From: Bodo saltans
Taxonomy: Eukaryota > Euglenozoa > Kinetoplastea > Eubodonida > Bodonidae
Assembly: GCA_001460835.1 (NCBI GenBank)
Contig: CYKH01001846.1
Location: 1 to 34,108, forward strand
Length of the DNA: 34,108 nucleotides
Direction: 5' to 3'
A model generated the notes under the pieces. The model was not told where the DNA came from, ran no database searches, and saw only the letters and a list, made by a program, of their open reading frames with translations. A program made the position numbers and the translations under genes. This document shows positions 11,093 through 21,797 of this stretch, piece after piece; the stretch's first letter is position 1, and the number at the start of each line of letters is the position of its first letter.

Positions 11093-14000
11093 ATGATGGC
11101 TATGCTTGCTCTGATTGTGTTTTGCACTTCTCTCCGAACTGCTCCCGCCACCATCTTCAACGTTCCATGTGGGGGGAAACAGCTGTACACGGAAACTGTC
11201 GACGTTCCTTCTGGATCCCAAATTATCTTGAGAAACTGCACAAACTCGACCGTCGGTACGACGATTGTTTTCTATACCGATACAATCGCCGAAGCCACTA
11301 ACATCTCTATCATCGTCGAGCACAGTCGGCGTGTCGCAGTGCAAATCTCCACCAATCCGGTCTTCGTCCTCAGTGGCCTTCGTGTGATCCTAACTAACGT
11401 GACTAACGATGCTCGGGAGAGTTCCTCATCTGACAGCGCCGTGTGTAGTCCGTCAAGTTGCCTGCCACTCCTTCAATTCGTTGATATCGGCAGTATCTCC
11501 AACATGAGCGTCACAGTAACAGATGCCTTGCATGAGCGGAATGCGTCGCTGATGGTGCTTCACTCTCGGGGTGCAACCGGCCTTTCGATACTGTTGGATC
11601 GCGTCGTTGTGACGAGCAGCAAGTCTGTTGTTCAGTTGATCAGCGTGTCGGTTGCACTGAGCACAATCATTGTCCATGACATAACGTTCACGTCGCTTGC
11701 AAGCCCTACGAGCATCGTCTCCGTCACAGCAACTTCGCTGCTGGAGGCATCTGCGATATCGGTGACGAACGCTACTCTCATAGGGAACGCTGTGAATGTT
11801 CTTACATTCGTTGGACTAGCTGTGAGCAATGGCAGTCTCGTTGTTAGCAGCGTGATGATGGCCGCCGCTCTTGCATCCTGTACTGTTGTGTTGCTGGAAA
11901 ACACAGCTGCACAACATCTGTCGCTGGCTGCAACGTACATCACGGCCGCCAGTGGGTTTAGCGGAGTCTTCAGGGGCATCGCCCTGCAGAGCACAAACGT
12001 GACGCTGAGCGATATTGTCGTCGCCAACATCAGTGTTGCAACAGCATCGACGGTCACTTCAGACGTGCTGCTGCCCATTCTGCTGTTCTCCGGGCTCCTC
12101 AAAGATTCAACCATTGCCTTAGAAAGCATCGTGATTGCTGCAACCAGCATGAGCCTTGCAGTCCTCTTACACAGTGCACCTCCCAACTCGACGAGCGCCG
12201 CCCAACGTTTTAGCAACTCGTCCATCATAATGCGGAACTGCACAGTGACGGGTGTTTACAGCGTGGCGTTACTGCTCAACGGTGCGTCCCTCCAAGAATT
12301 AACTGTCATCGCACAGATCATTGTCGTCGTCTCTCAGTTTGTTGGTGTTGCCATTGAATTACTTCTCCCTGATAGCAGTCGGCTTTTGTTTTCGCTGAGT
12401 GACTCGCACGTTGAAGGGGGCATCGCACTGTTGCTCCAGTCACTAGCCATCGAAAACTCGAGTGTGCGAGTTGCCGACTCACGTCTCGATTCCGTCGCAA
12501 GTGCTGTGCTCACCTCAGGCTTGAGGCTGATCCCCGTCTTTCTCCTTTCAGTGACGCTTCGTAGGTCTGCATTTGTCGTTGTGGAAGTAAATCTGACGTC
12601 AGTCGTAACCAGCAGCCCATCGATTCGTGCTGAGCAGGTACTGCTGGAAGATGGCACGACTGCGTCTATGACAATGCGATATATTTATGGAACTGGCGCT
12701 GTTCTTCAGCTTATCGACTCATCGGTGAAAGACGCATCGCAGCTCACTGTCCGAGTCTTGGAGAACATTACGTTTCCACCAACCCTGCAAGTAGCACCCA
12801 TTTAGTANNNNNNNNNNNNNNNNNNNNNNNNNNNNNNNNNNNNNNNNNNNNNNNNNNNNNNNNNNNNNNNNNNNNNNNNNNNNNNNNNNNNNNNNNNNNN
12901 NNNNNNNNNNNNNNNNNNNNNNNNNNNNNNNNNNNNNNNNNNNNNNNNNNNNNNNNNNNNNNNNNNNNNNNNNNNNNNNNNNNNNNNNNNNNNNNNNNNN
13001 NNNNNNNNNNNNNNNNNNNNNNNNNNNNNNNNNNNNNNNNNNNNNNNNNNNNNNNNNNNNNNNNNNNNNNNNNNNNNNNNNNNNNNNNNNNNNNNNNNNN
13101 NNNNNNNCTGGGGAGAGGGCAGTAGTGCACCAACATTCGTCGCCATCTACCTTGCAAATCTAAGCATTGCGAATCGTTCGTCTGTCGTTCTTGCTGCTCC
13201 CCATGGCCAGGGGGCTCTGCTGCGGTGGCCCTTTCAAGCGCTACTCGTGCTGAATACAAACATCTCTAACAGCAGTGAGATGACCTTGAGTGCTTTGACG
13301 TTGAATGTGAGCGGCAACGTGGTCTATGCTGCGGCATACATCTTGGAGACACGCGTCGTAGAATCGTCGGTGTTGTCGCTTACTGACATTTTAGTCGTCG
13401 ACGCCTTCCCTGTGCCTGCAGTAAATCGAATTGTATTGAGTGGCATCACTGCTGCTGCTTCCTCTCACGTTTCCTTCGTCAACGTTTCATGCGCTGCAGT
13501 GTCGTCGGCGTACTACTGCATCCAGATCGACAGGGTGGTATCTAATCACAGCAGGCTCACGATCGCAAGCGGTACGGCATTATCTTTGCTGATTAGCTCA
13601 TCGACGTTTGTTGATAGTTTTGTAGATCTATTTCATTACAGCGGCCTGACTGCAAACGTCACAGTTCGATCCTGCAGTCTCAGGGTCTCGTCATTGGAAC
13701 GTCAGAGGCTGTGCTGTATCTATGTAGGTAACCTGCCCAACCTTACTTTCAGTAAGATTCCAATTGTCGTGACCCTTGACACTGTTACTGTTGTTGTCCC
13801 TTGGACAGGGCTCCCCACAGCCGCCGCACCGTGGGTGTCTGTTGTCTTGCTGAACACAACGTCACATCAGCTAACTGTGGTGATGGTCGTGGAGCAATTG
13901 CAATTACTTGGAAGTGTGTCATTTGTAGATGCCACTTCGCTTTCGAATTCCATCGAAGCTGCTCTAAGCATTGTGATGTTGCGATGCAGCTGGTGGGGTC

Positions 14001-16099
14001 GCCACGCTTTTACTGGAGCCCTTGAGCCCGTGTCGCTCGCTTTGCGCGGGCAGGTGTTCCGAGGCCCGCGCTCCGCAGTGACCCCCACAACGAGTGTCAC
14101 AGCTAGTTATTCTAGCTCTACCTATCCTACGAGTGCTCTTTGCTCGTCTCGTTACGGCGGGTACGCTGCCAGACTGGCAGGTGCTTCATGGAGTAACACA
14201 TTGTCTCAGTCATCGTATCTGATTGCAACAGCAACCGGTTCGAAGTCGTCGTCGCTTTCCCTTACGGCGTTTTTGGTGACAGCCACCTATGAACTCCTGA
14301 TCACAACTTCAGAAAAGGTTGCAGTCACCTCGACAGCAACACGATCCCACAACATCACAGACACCCATACGCTTCCTCTTTCTATCACGCCCACTTCAAC
14401 AAGCACATTGCAGAACCGCTCTACAACTCTGCAGGTTTCTTCGACGGTCTTGAAAGATTCACGCTCGCACACGATGAATCGATTCACCTTGACAAACTCC
14501 ATCTCTGATGTGCCCACCACAACTCAGACGTCACATCACCTTGTAATGCCCAGTGGCACTCTGTCAGCACGTTCAGTTCGAATGAACACGACAACAACTT
14601 TGTCTGTGACTAACCTGCAACATGCCGTAGACATAGTTCCGATCACAGCGACGCCTGCGCTTGTTGAGTCTGCACCGCTTGTGTTATCGGTTGGAGCCCT
14701 TATCGGTGGTGGGGTGGCGGGAGGTGGAGACGCGACGGTATTAGCAACGCTCACTATGATGACGTGTGGGGGACGGCGTACGTGGGATTCGAACACAGGA
14801 CCACAGAGGCTTGCTGTGTCTGTGTTTTACGATTTAGGCCCGGCTGCTGCGGTGCTCGGTAATCTAGGAATCACCCTCACAGTGTTCGCGGCCATGTGCC
14901 TTGCTGCGTGCTGTCGAAGTCTGTGCAAAGGCGTCGCGCTGTCCGATTCCTTTATCGCACTGCGAGTTCCAAGCATCCCTTGGCGTGTGTTTACATTCCT
15001 TCTCCCTGGCATGATGTTCAGTGCAGTATCACTGGTAGCCAATGATGTAGGCGAAGACGAACCACCGCTTGCGTTCTCAGAAGGAGGTCGGATTGCAATG
15101 TGCATCATTGTGCTTTTGGTCGTTGTCTGCGGCGGCGTGAGGTGTACAATGACTGTGTTGCAGCGCACATTACGACCCTCGGTGTTCCTCTCGTCGACGG
15201 AAGACGTTTTTTGCGAGCCCTATCTGCCTCCCTGGTTTTCGAGGCTCTTTGGACATTGGTTGCTTTCTCGGTGTCAATGGGAGCCTGCGTCGGTCCGGTT
15301 GCAGTTTGGGAGTTTTTATGTGTCAGTTGCGTCACGTGAGGCGATGTGGGTTCAACCGGCATTGCAGTTTCATGCGGCTGTGTTCTCATTGATTGCCGCC
15401 ATACCCTTCCCTCAGTCTGCGTGTATTGCCCAATTTGTGTTAGCGATGGCATGGATGCTCGTGCCCGTCGCTTTGGTAGGACATTTTAAATTCAATTTAC
15501 TTCGTCGTCCTTTCCACAATCATCTGCTTGCTCTCTCCGCACTCATAACCATCGGTGTGCTTGGCGCAACTGCAGTGTTTGTTGACGGATCTGTTGCGAT
15601 AACTCAGCGGGACAACGCAGCTACAGCACGTGATGTGTTAAGCATTGTGCTTTCGGTTGTCAGCGCCATCAAAATTATTTTAGGGACAATTGGTGAAATA
15701 GCAGAGTGGTATGCAAAGCGACGCTTCTTTAGAATCAAGAATGAGCACACCTCGGATGGAAAGATGATGTTGTTAGGGCTCGAGTTGTTTGGCGGTGACG
15801 AAACCCCCGCCACACCAACATCTGCTACCACGCCGCCAGCACACCTCCAAACTGATCAGGGGATGTCGAGTGTTCGTGTAAAGAAAAAGAAGAGGAAGGC
15901 AGGAGGACCCTCCTCTTTGGACTCTAGTGGAAGATCACTCGATCAGCAAATCGATGACGTTCTCAACGCGGATGTCTTCACTGCGACTCGGGATGCAAGA
16001 TTGCTGTCAGCTGATCAATGGGAGCGACTTAGGGGGTACACGTTGGAGCTGCTGGTCACACGAGCTGCGCGTGGTGTGTCGCTCAACAGTGAATTGTGA
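11093..16099 (+). CDS. Type II giant membrane glycoprotein, interrupted by an assembly gap
   Basis: The start is the ATG at 11093, just before the hydrophobic signal MMAMLALIVFCTSL; the open frame continues upstream but without a better start. The cap domain (FNVPCGGKQLY, IVEHSRRVAVQ) and ectodomain are nearly identical to the copy at 6215 and remain in frame where that copy is broken. The frame meets TAG at 12803-12805, three bases from a run of N (12808-13107), and resumes in the same frame afterwards. The sister has TAC at that codon, so the stop may be a contig-end error. CSWWGRH is at 13985-14005 and a Ser/Thr stalk runs to about 14640. The type II module then begins: MMTCGG, TWDSNTGPQR, SVFYDLGP, FLLPGMMFSAVSL, FCEPYLPPWF and several hydrophobic helices. 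The cytosolic tail contains a lysine cluster (KKKKRK) and ends QWERLRGYTLELLVTRAAR. I infer a cell-surface glycoprotein; no enzymatic motif is visible. Confidence 0.75.
12808..13107. other. Assembly gap of exactly 300 N
   Basis: The gap lies inside the ectodomain of the copy at 11093. In the near-identical sister the flanking sequences are separated by only about 60 bases (between 7936 and 8000), so 300 is probably a nominal placeholder. The surplus of about 240 bases is a multiple of three, so the frame matches on both sides. Confidence 0.9.
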
Positions 16100-16531
16100 C
16101 CAAGAATGGTTTTTGGTTTGATTACGGTTTTTTTTTTCTTTTCTTTCTTTTCTTTTCTTTTCGTTTCTTTTGATGTCGTTGTTGTGTGCGTGATGAGGAC
16201 GACATCCTTAATTTTGTCCTTGTAAACCGAAGAATTTACCGGAGTGGAAAATGTGCACTCGATTGTTTCGATTCTGCGCTTGATGAAGGCGCAGATACAA
16301 CGCCCTGAAAAAAAAAATGTAATTTGTGTCAACAGCCTCCGTAGCCCCACGACGCGTCGCTTCATGGAGGAAACAACGCAGTTGTGTTAATTTGCGTTCT
16401 TCGTGACCTAGAAGTACACTGGACTTGCGTTTTGCTTCTTGTTGTGGGATCACCAGCACGCTTTAGAAGAAGATTAGGGATATAAATATCTGTTGGAAAC
16501 GCAACGCGCGCTTCGATTCTCACAAAAAAAA
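16100..16531. other. Spacer between two type II genes
   Basis: These 432 bases hold a long pyrimidine tract near the left end (16128-16171), a few short T- or A-runs and no gene. Open frames on the minus strand read through the tract as lysine-rich strings and are not credible. Confidence 0.6.
16128..16171 (+). promoter_or_regulatory. Long polypyrimidine tract
   Basis: A T/C run of about 44 bases, broken by a single G, is followed by the first AG at 16196-16197. As an acceptor for the next gene it would give a 5' UTR of over 300 bases. It starts only 28 bases after the preceding stop codon. Confidence 0.6.
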
Positions 16532-19500
16532 ATGATGGTTGGCACGGGCATGTCCACGCTCATTGCAGTCGCGGTTTTTCTCACCGCAGCCAGCTTTGCC
16601 GAAAACATTTCTGTTCCGTGTGGGGATTCGCACATTTTTTCCGTTGACAGTACTTTGGGCGGAACGCATCAGTTGACTCTTAGCAATTGCACGAATAGTG
16701 ATATTGGGACGCTTATCGTTGTAGCCGCTAGTGGAAATGCTGCGCTGCTGGATACGTCTATTATCGTAGAGAACAGCGCACGAGTGGCGGTCCAGATTTC
16801 AGCGGCCTCCACAGCAAACATTGAAAATCTGCACGTTGCGTTCAACAACGTCGTCAACGACGCCAGTGAATCAACGTCACCTGGGAGTGTTGTGGTCGGC
16901 TACTCAACATCTCAGGGTGCCTCAACCTCACCAACACTTCCATCGTCATAGTGAACACGACACACGTACGCAATCAGCCGTTATTTGGACTCGGTGGCAC
17001 CACTGGTGGTGTCGACAACCTATCGCTGACTGTCTTAGACACGAGCATGACGAGCACTGACTCGCTGGTGAGTCTTTCTGGTAGCGAGGGGGGCACACAA
17101 ATGACGAAATGTGCATTCACTGCTCAAAACTTTCATTTTGCGAACGCAGCTGCCGCACTTGCCAACATCGTCTTCTTCGGAACGACTTCTACGATGCGTG
17201 ACTGGTCCATCTCCATGCACAACATTATCATCGATGGGCCCTTGGATGCGTTCCTCACCCAAACACGATTTGCTAATGTTGTTAGCTTCCTCTCGACAAC
17301 CTGTGACAATTGTTTTGTATCCATCGTCGGTGTGACATTTGCGGCGACGATCGCTTCCGCAAATGTTGTTGTCACAAACGGGCTCGAGGCGACGAACCTG
17401 ACGCTGCTGGTTAGCAACATCACATTTGCTGGGGGCAACTGCTCGTGCATTGTGCTGCAGTCATCTACTGTTAACGAGGGCCTTTTCCATGTTAGTAGCT
17501 CCGCGCTAAGTACAGCCAGTCCGACCAGCGTCCTTCAAGGGCTTGGGGTTCTATCGTCGTCAGTGAGCTTCTTGACGATTGTCGTTCATAACGTGTCCAT
17601 TGACGGTGCTGCAATTGGTGCTTATCTGCTGGTCGTGAATACCGCTGGAAACGTTGATAGGTCATCCACCCTCACCAATGTATCTGCAACGATGACGAAC
17701 TGCTCAACGGAAGGTAGCGGGGGTGCAGTATTCTACGTCAACGGTACTTTACTTCAAACCTTCACTCTAATGGCAACTGATGTCTCGGTCGCCTCGTCGT
17801 TTGTAGGCATTTATTTGTTATCCGTACTGCCTGGTTCTCATACACTGATGATTGCGCTGAGTAATTCAGTCGTGTCTGGTAGCTACCCCTTTATGGTCTT
17901 AATGAGCGATATCTTTGCCGCACAGATTGTGATCATCAACACCACATTATTGGTGTCTGCATCTAAACCATCTTCAAGTCCGTCGAACGTCTTCCCTGCA
18001 TTTGGGTTGGTTACGACAACGCTGCGCAGCAGTTCTGTGTTGCTCAGTGACGTGACCACCGTGCCATGTGCAGTGCCCTCTGGTTATTTCTCGTCTTCCA
18101 TCATGCTGCTGAGTTCTGTACTTCGCGACGGCACAAATCTGACGATGTTGCTAACGTCCGTGCTAGGCTCAGGTTCAATCATTTTAATGGACGGCAGTAC
18201 CATAAGCGACGAATCAGAAGTACTCCTTGGCGTCGGCGATGATGTCACAATAGAGCAGAGCTCAAAGAATCCAGTGTCCTTGACAAATGTAATTATCTCC
18301 AACGGCAGTACTGTCACGCTGCGACTTCCTAATCTCATTCCAGGCATCAGTGTTGCTGGAGCGTACTCTGCGTTTTACATTGTAAACGTCAACGTGTTCA
18401 ACAGCTCGTCGTTCACCATCCTAGGAAACGCAGTTTTCGCGTCTACGATACGATGGCCTTACACAGTGTTCTACATGGAATTGTGCAATATTTCGTTATC
18501 GAGCAGTTTTCTCTTGTCGGGCTTGGATTTCGAGACGACCTCTTTGGTGGCACTTGCCGTGTGCGTTTTCTTTAAATGCTCGATCAGCGAAAACTCCTTT
18601 GCACAGCTGAGTTATCTTTCAGCTGCATTCACAGCACTGAGTTCAATTGTCGCTCAAGGCGGAGTCGGTTTCAATACCGTGACCATCGCCACAGGTTCAT
18701 TTGTGTCATTGACGCAAGTGACTTGCTCGACGAACACAATTCCTGTGCTCTGTGTGTCAATGCAAAGCGTGCTCGTGATTAGCAACAGCACCGTCACGGC
18801 AACCACATCCGTGGGCGCTCTTGCGATTAGCACTTCGCAGTGGATAAATAGTGTTCTGAAATTGTTGCTCCTCTCAGGCACGATGAATCTGTCAATCCGA
18901 TACTCGACTATGTTCTGGAGTTTCCCTCTCGCAAGTATGCAGACTCCCATCGTGCAGTTACAGAACGTGACCTCGTCTTTGTCATCCGTTGGCGAGCGTA
19001 TTACAATTGCACTTGTGAATGTGACAGTGGTCGCACCTTGGACAGAAAGCCCATTCCATCGCGTCGTTTTCCTTCTCTTGGTCGGGCCGCCCAGCACGGC
19101 CTCAACTTCAATGAATTTGACGGCAGACCAGATGCTCTTTGTTGGGCGTCTGTCGCTGATCGAAAGGAGCCAGACCGCTACCAACGTTCGTGTTGGTAGT
19201 GTTGCGCTTTCTTGCAGTTGGTGGGGACGTCATATGTTTACCAACGATCTTACGTCGCTGACCCTCGCATTGCAAGGCACACTATTACGTGGCCCTTTCT
19301 CTGCCATTACATCTGACACCAATGTTGTGTCCACGCCGAATAGCTCCTCCAGTGCCCAGACCACCGCACTATGCATCCAACGAGACATTGAACCTCGACT
19401 TGCTGCCTCATGGAGTGCAACGAGCACACCGATTTCTACAGTAACGCAGCGGCGCCAAACAGCGTCCTCGCAACTGTTGCGCTTCTCTTCGTCATTGTCC

Positions 19501-21231
19501 ACAACAGTTTCATCAACTGCGTCAACAGCGAGCTCATTGGATTCGAAGTCGCAATCCATCACGCTTCTTGGAACATTGTCAACGCTGGAAGATCATACGT
19601 TGACTGTTGCCCTTCAGGCAACCACCGCTTCCATAAGAAGCTCATTCACAGTTTCCCAAGACCTCCTCCCCACCGCCACCATCACCTCACTCGCTGTCAC
19701 TCACAGTGAGACAAAAGGCGTCGTTCACTCGAGCACTCTGACAGAACCTCCTCCTCAGATCATCGTCACCTCTCCTCCGCTTGACGATGCTGCCACTGTC
19801 ATTCAATTCGCTCCGTTCGTCTCTGCGCTGAGCGCCTTGAGCGGCGGTGGGAGTATTGGAGATGCTGGGACACTCGCAGCACTGACGATGATGACGTGTG
19901 GTGGGCAGACGTCGTGGGACTCTAACACTGGGCCTCAGCGGTATCTTATTTCTGTGTTTTATGACCTTGGGCCTGGCGCAGCGCTGTTCGGCAATGTGGG
20001 CATTGTGATTGTATTCTTCCTTTGCATGCGCTTCGCCCTATGCATCCTTCAACGAAGTCGCGAAAGTCGTGATGAATGCTTTGAATCAAAGATTCGATAT
20101 CCTAACACTGCATGGAGCGGTTTTATGCTCCTCCTTCCCGGAATGTTGTTTAGCGCAACATTTCTATTCAGTGACAATGGCAGCAAACCTCCTGCTGGGT
20201 GGGACGAGCGTGTGTTAGGATCCTCACCAAATGTCCGCATCACCGTTGCCGCCGTGGGACTGCTCACGATCTTGTCCTTCACAGTGGGCTGCGTTGCAAC
20301 GGTGTTACGTGGTGAGGTGCTCAGGTGTGCCAGGTGTGCCTCGACCTCTGCCATTTTTTGCGAGCCGTTCCTGCCTCGTTGGTTTTTGCAACTTGCAGGC
20401 TCGTGGCTCCTCCCAACAGTGATATGGGAGCCGAATGAGTTGAAGATGCGATATGGCGACTTGTACTCCTCAGTGGCGTGGAGGAATGCATTTTGGGCTC
20501 AAAATGTCTTACAAGCACACGGGGCTGTCTTTGCGCTCATCGCGGCGATCCCCTTCTCTGAATATTTGTGTTTTCTTCAATTTACCTTTGCCATGATGTG
20601 GATGTGCGTGCCGATTGGATTGGTGCTCATGTGGAAACTTCGCTTACTGCGAAGGCCCCCCACCAACCATTTGCTCGTTCTTAGCTCACTTCTTTCTATT
20701 GGGGTCCTGGCAGCAACCTTGGTGTTGATGGAAGCAGGATCCAGTCCTGCTGCAACAACAGCTAGAGATGTGTTCAGCATTTTACTGTCAGTAGTCAGCC
20801 TCATAAAGACTTTGGTGACCATTGTAAGCGCAGTGGCGGAGTGGATTGCCAAGCGCCGAGCAATTGAGCAATGCAATAAACACAAAGCAGAGCAGCTGCT
20901 CAAATCCCTATACACTCCAACAGCAACAACAAGATCGACAGCACTGTCACTTACTGATAACGCAAGAGACAACGAGGGCCTACATGAGATGCTACTTGTC
21001 CACGATGAGCAGAAAGGCCACGAAAGAGGGCACTCCAATAATAATAAAGTCTTGGATGCTTTGATTGCTCGAATTGTGAGCGGCGAGGCGTTAGCACAGG
21101 ATTATGGGATGTTGTCAGTCGAACAATATGGACGCCTCCGTCAATACACACTGAAACTGTTGGTGACTCGAGCAGCTCGGAATCGTCGAGGCGGCGCTCG
21201 ACGTTCAACATTTGCTTCGATGATCCTATGA
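16532..21231 (+). pseudogene. Type II giant membrane glycoprotein, one frameshift
   Basis: Of the two adjacent ATGs at 16532 and 16535 I take the first; it starts the signal peptide MMVGTGMSTLIAVAVFLTAASFA. The cap domain follows (SVPCGDSHIF, NCTNSDIGT, IVENSARVAVQ, NVVNDA). The frame breaks near 16888-16892. Downstream the second frame reads CGRLLNISGCLNLTNTSIV, matching SCKPLLDIYNCRNLVNASI of the copy at 21798, and then stays open to the TGA at 21231. Several expected residues around the first Cys of that segment are missing, so a small deletion is likely. CSWWGRH is at 19213-19233, with a Ser/Thr stalk after it. The type II module starts near 19880 (MMTCGG, TWDSNTGPQR, SVFYDLGPGAA), with FCEPFLPRWF further on. 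Just before that motif a 9-base tandem repeat (AGGTGTGCC twice, near 20322-20340) adds an RCARCA string. The tail ends YGRLRQYTLKLLVTRAAR plus a basic extension. Either a lightly broken gene or an intact one with a local sequence error. Confidence 0.8.
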
Positions 21232-21797
21232 AGACTCTTACAGCCCCTCCCGCACAAACATTTTTTTTTTTCATAACGCTCGTAAACCAACGGATTACTT
21301 TGTGTAAATTTATAGACTTCTTTTTTGAAAAGAAGGCCTGTACTTACTTGAAGCAGCTCAAAACAATCCTTCGTTCTGCTTCTTGTGCGCATTTCGCTTC
21401 GTGTCACATCATGCGCAGCGACTCGAGAATGAAACAAGGAACAAGAAGCGCAATCCGCTATCATTTTTCCCTTCTCTCGTAACCAATCTTTTTTTTCGCG
21501 TTGATTGCTGTCTCGCAGTGTTGAACTTGATGTGTTTACAAAAAAAAAGTTGCAGTTGCCACTCCAAATGGCGACCTGATTTCCAACAAAGGCAATTATT
21601 TCTCATTCCCTCGCTCCATTCTCCCACTCACCAAATTTCAAATCATTATGAACAATCTTAAGCACTCACAACAGCTGGTGTCACTAAATCTGTGTCATAA
21701 TCTTTTTTAAAAAAAATCGCTCTTATTGTTCCGTCGTCCTCTCCTTCTTCGGCGAAAGCTAACGTGAATGGAAGTTGAGTCTTAAAACAGCAATGCA
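21232..21797. other. Spacer before the longest family member
   Basis: These 566 bases contain several T-runs (for example near 21261 and 21488) and A-runs but no gene that I can support. The last 80 bases carry the acceptor tract and two very short upstream open frames (21768-21785 and 21793-21801). Confidence 0.6.
21719..21758 (+). promoter_or_regulatory. Pyrimidine-rich tract and trans-splice acceptor
   Basis: A C/T-rich stretch at about 21719-21750 is followed by AG at 21757-21758, 39 bases before the ATG at 21798. CAG at 21788-21790 is an alternative acceptor much nearer the start. Confidence 0.5.

Noticed and set aside
6777-12243. Matching 203-codon minus-strand frames at 6777-7388 and 11632-12243
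   Set aside because: They look conserved only because they lie opposite the near-identical ectodomain of two sister copies.
16480-16492. TATA-like ATATAAATATC before a gene
   Set aside because: Kinetoplastid protein genes are transcribed in long units without TATA promoters, and the motif is expected by chance.
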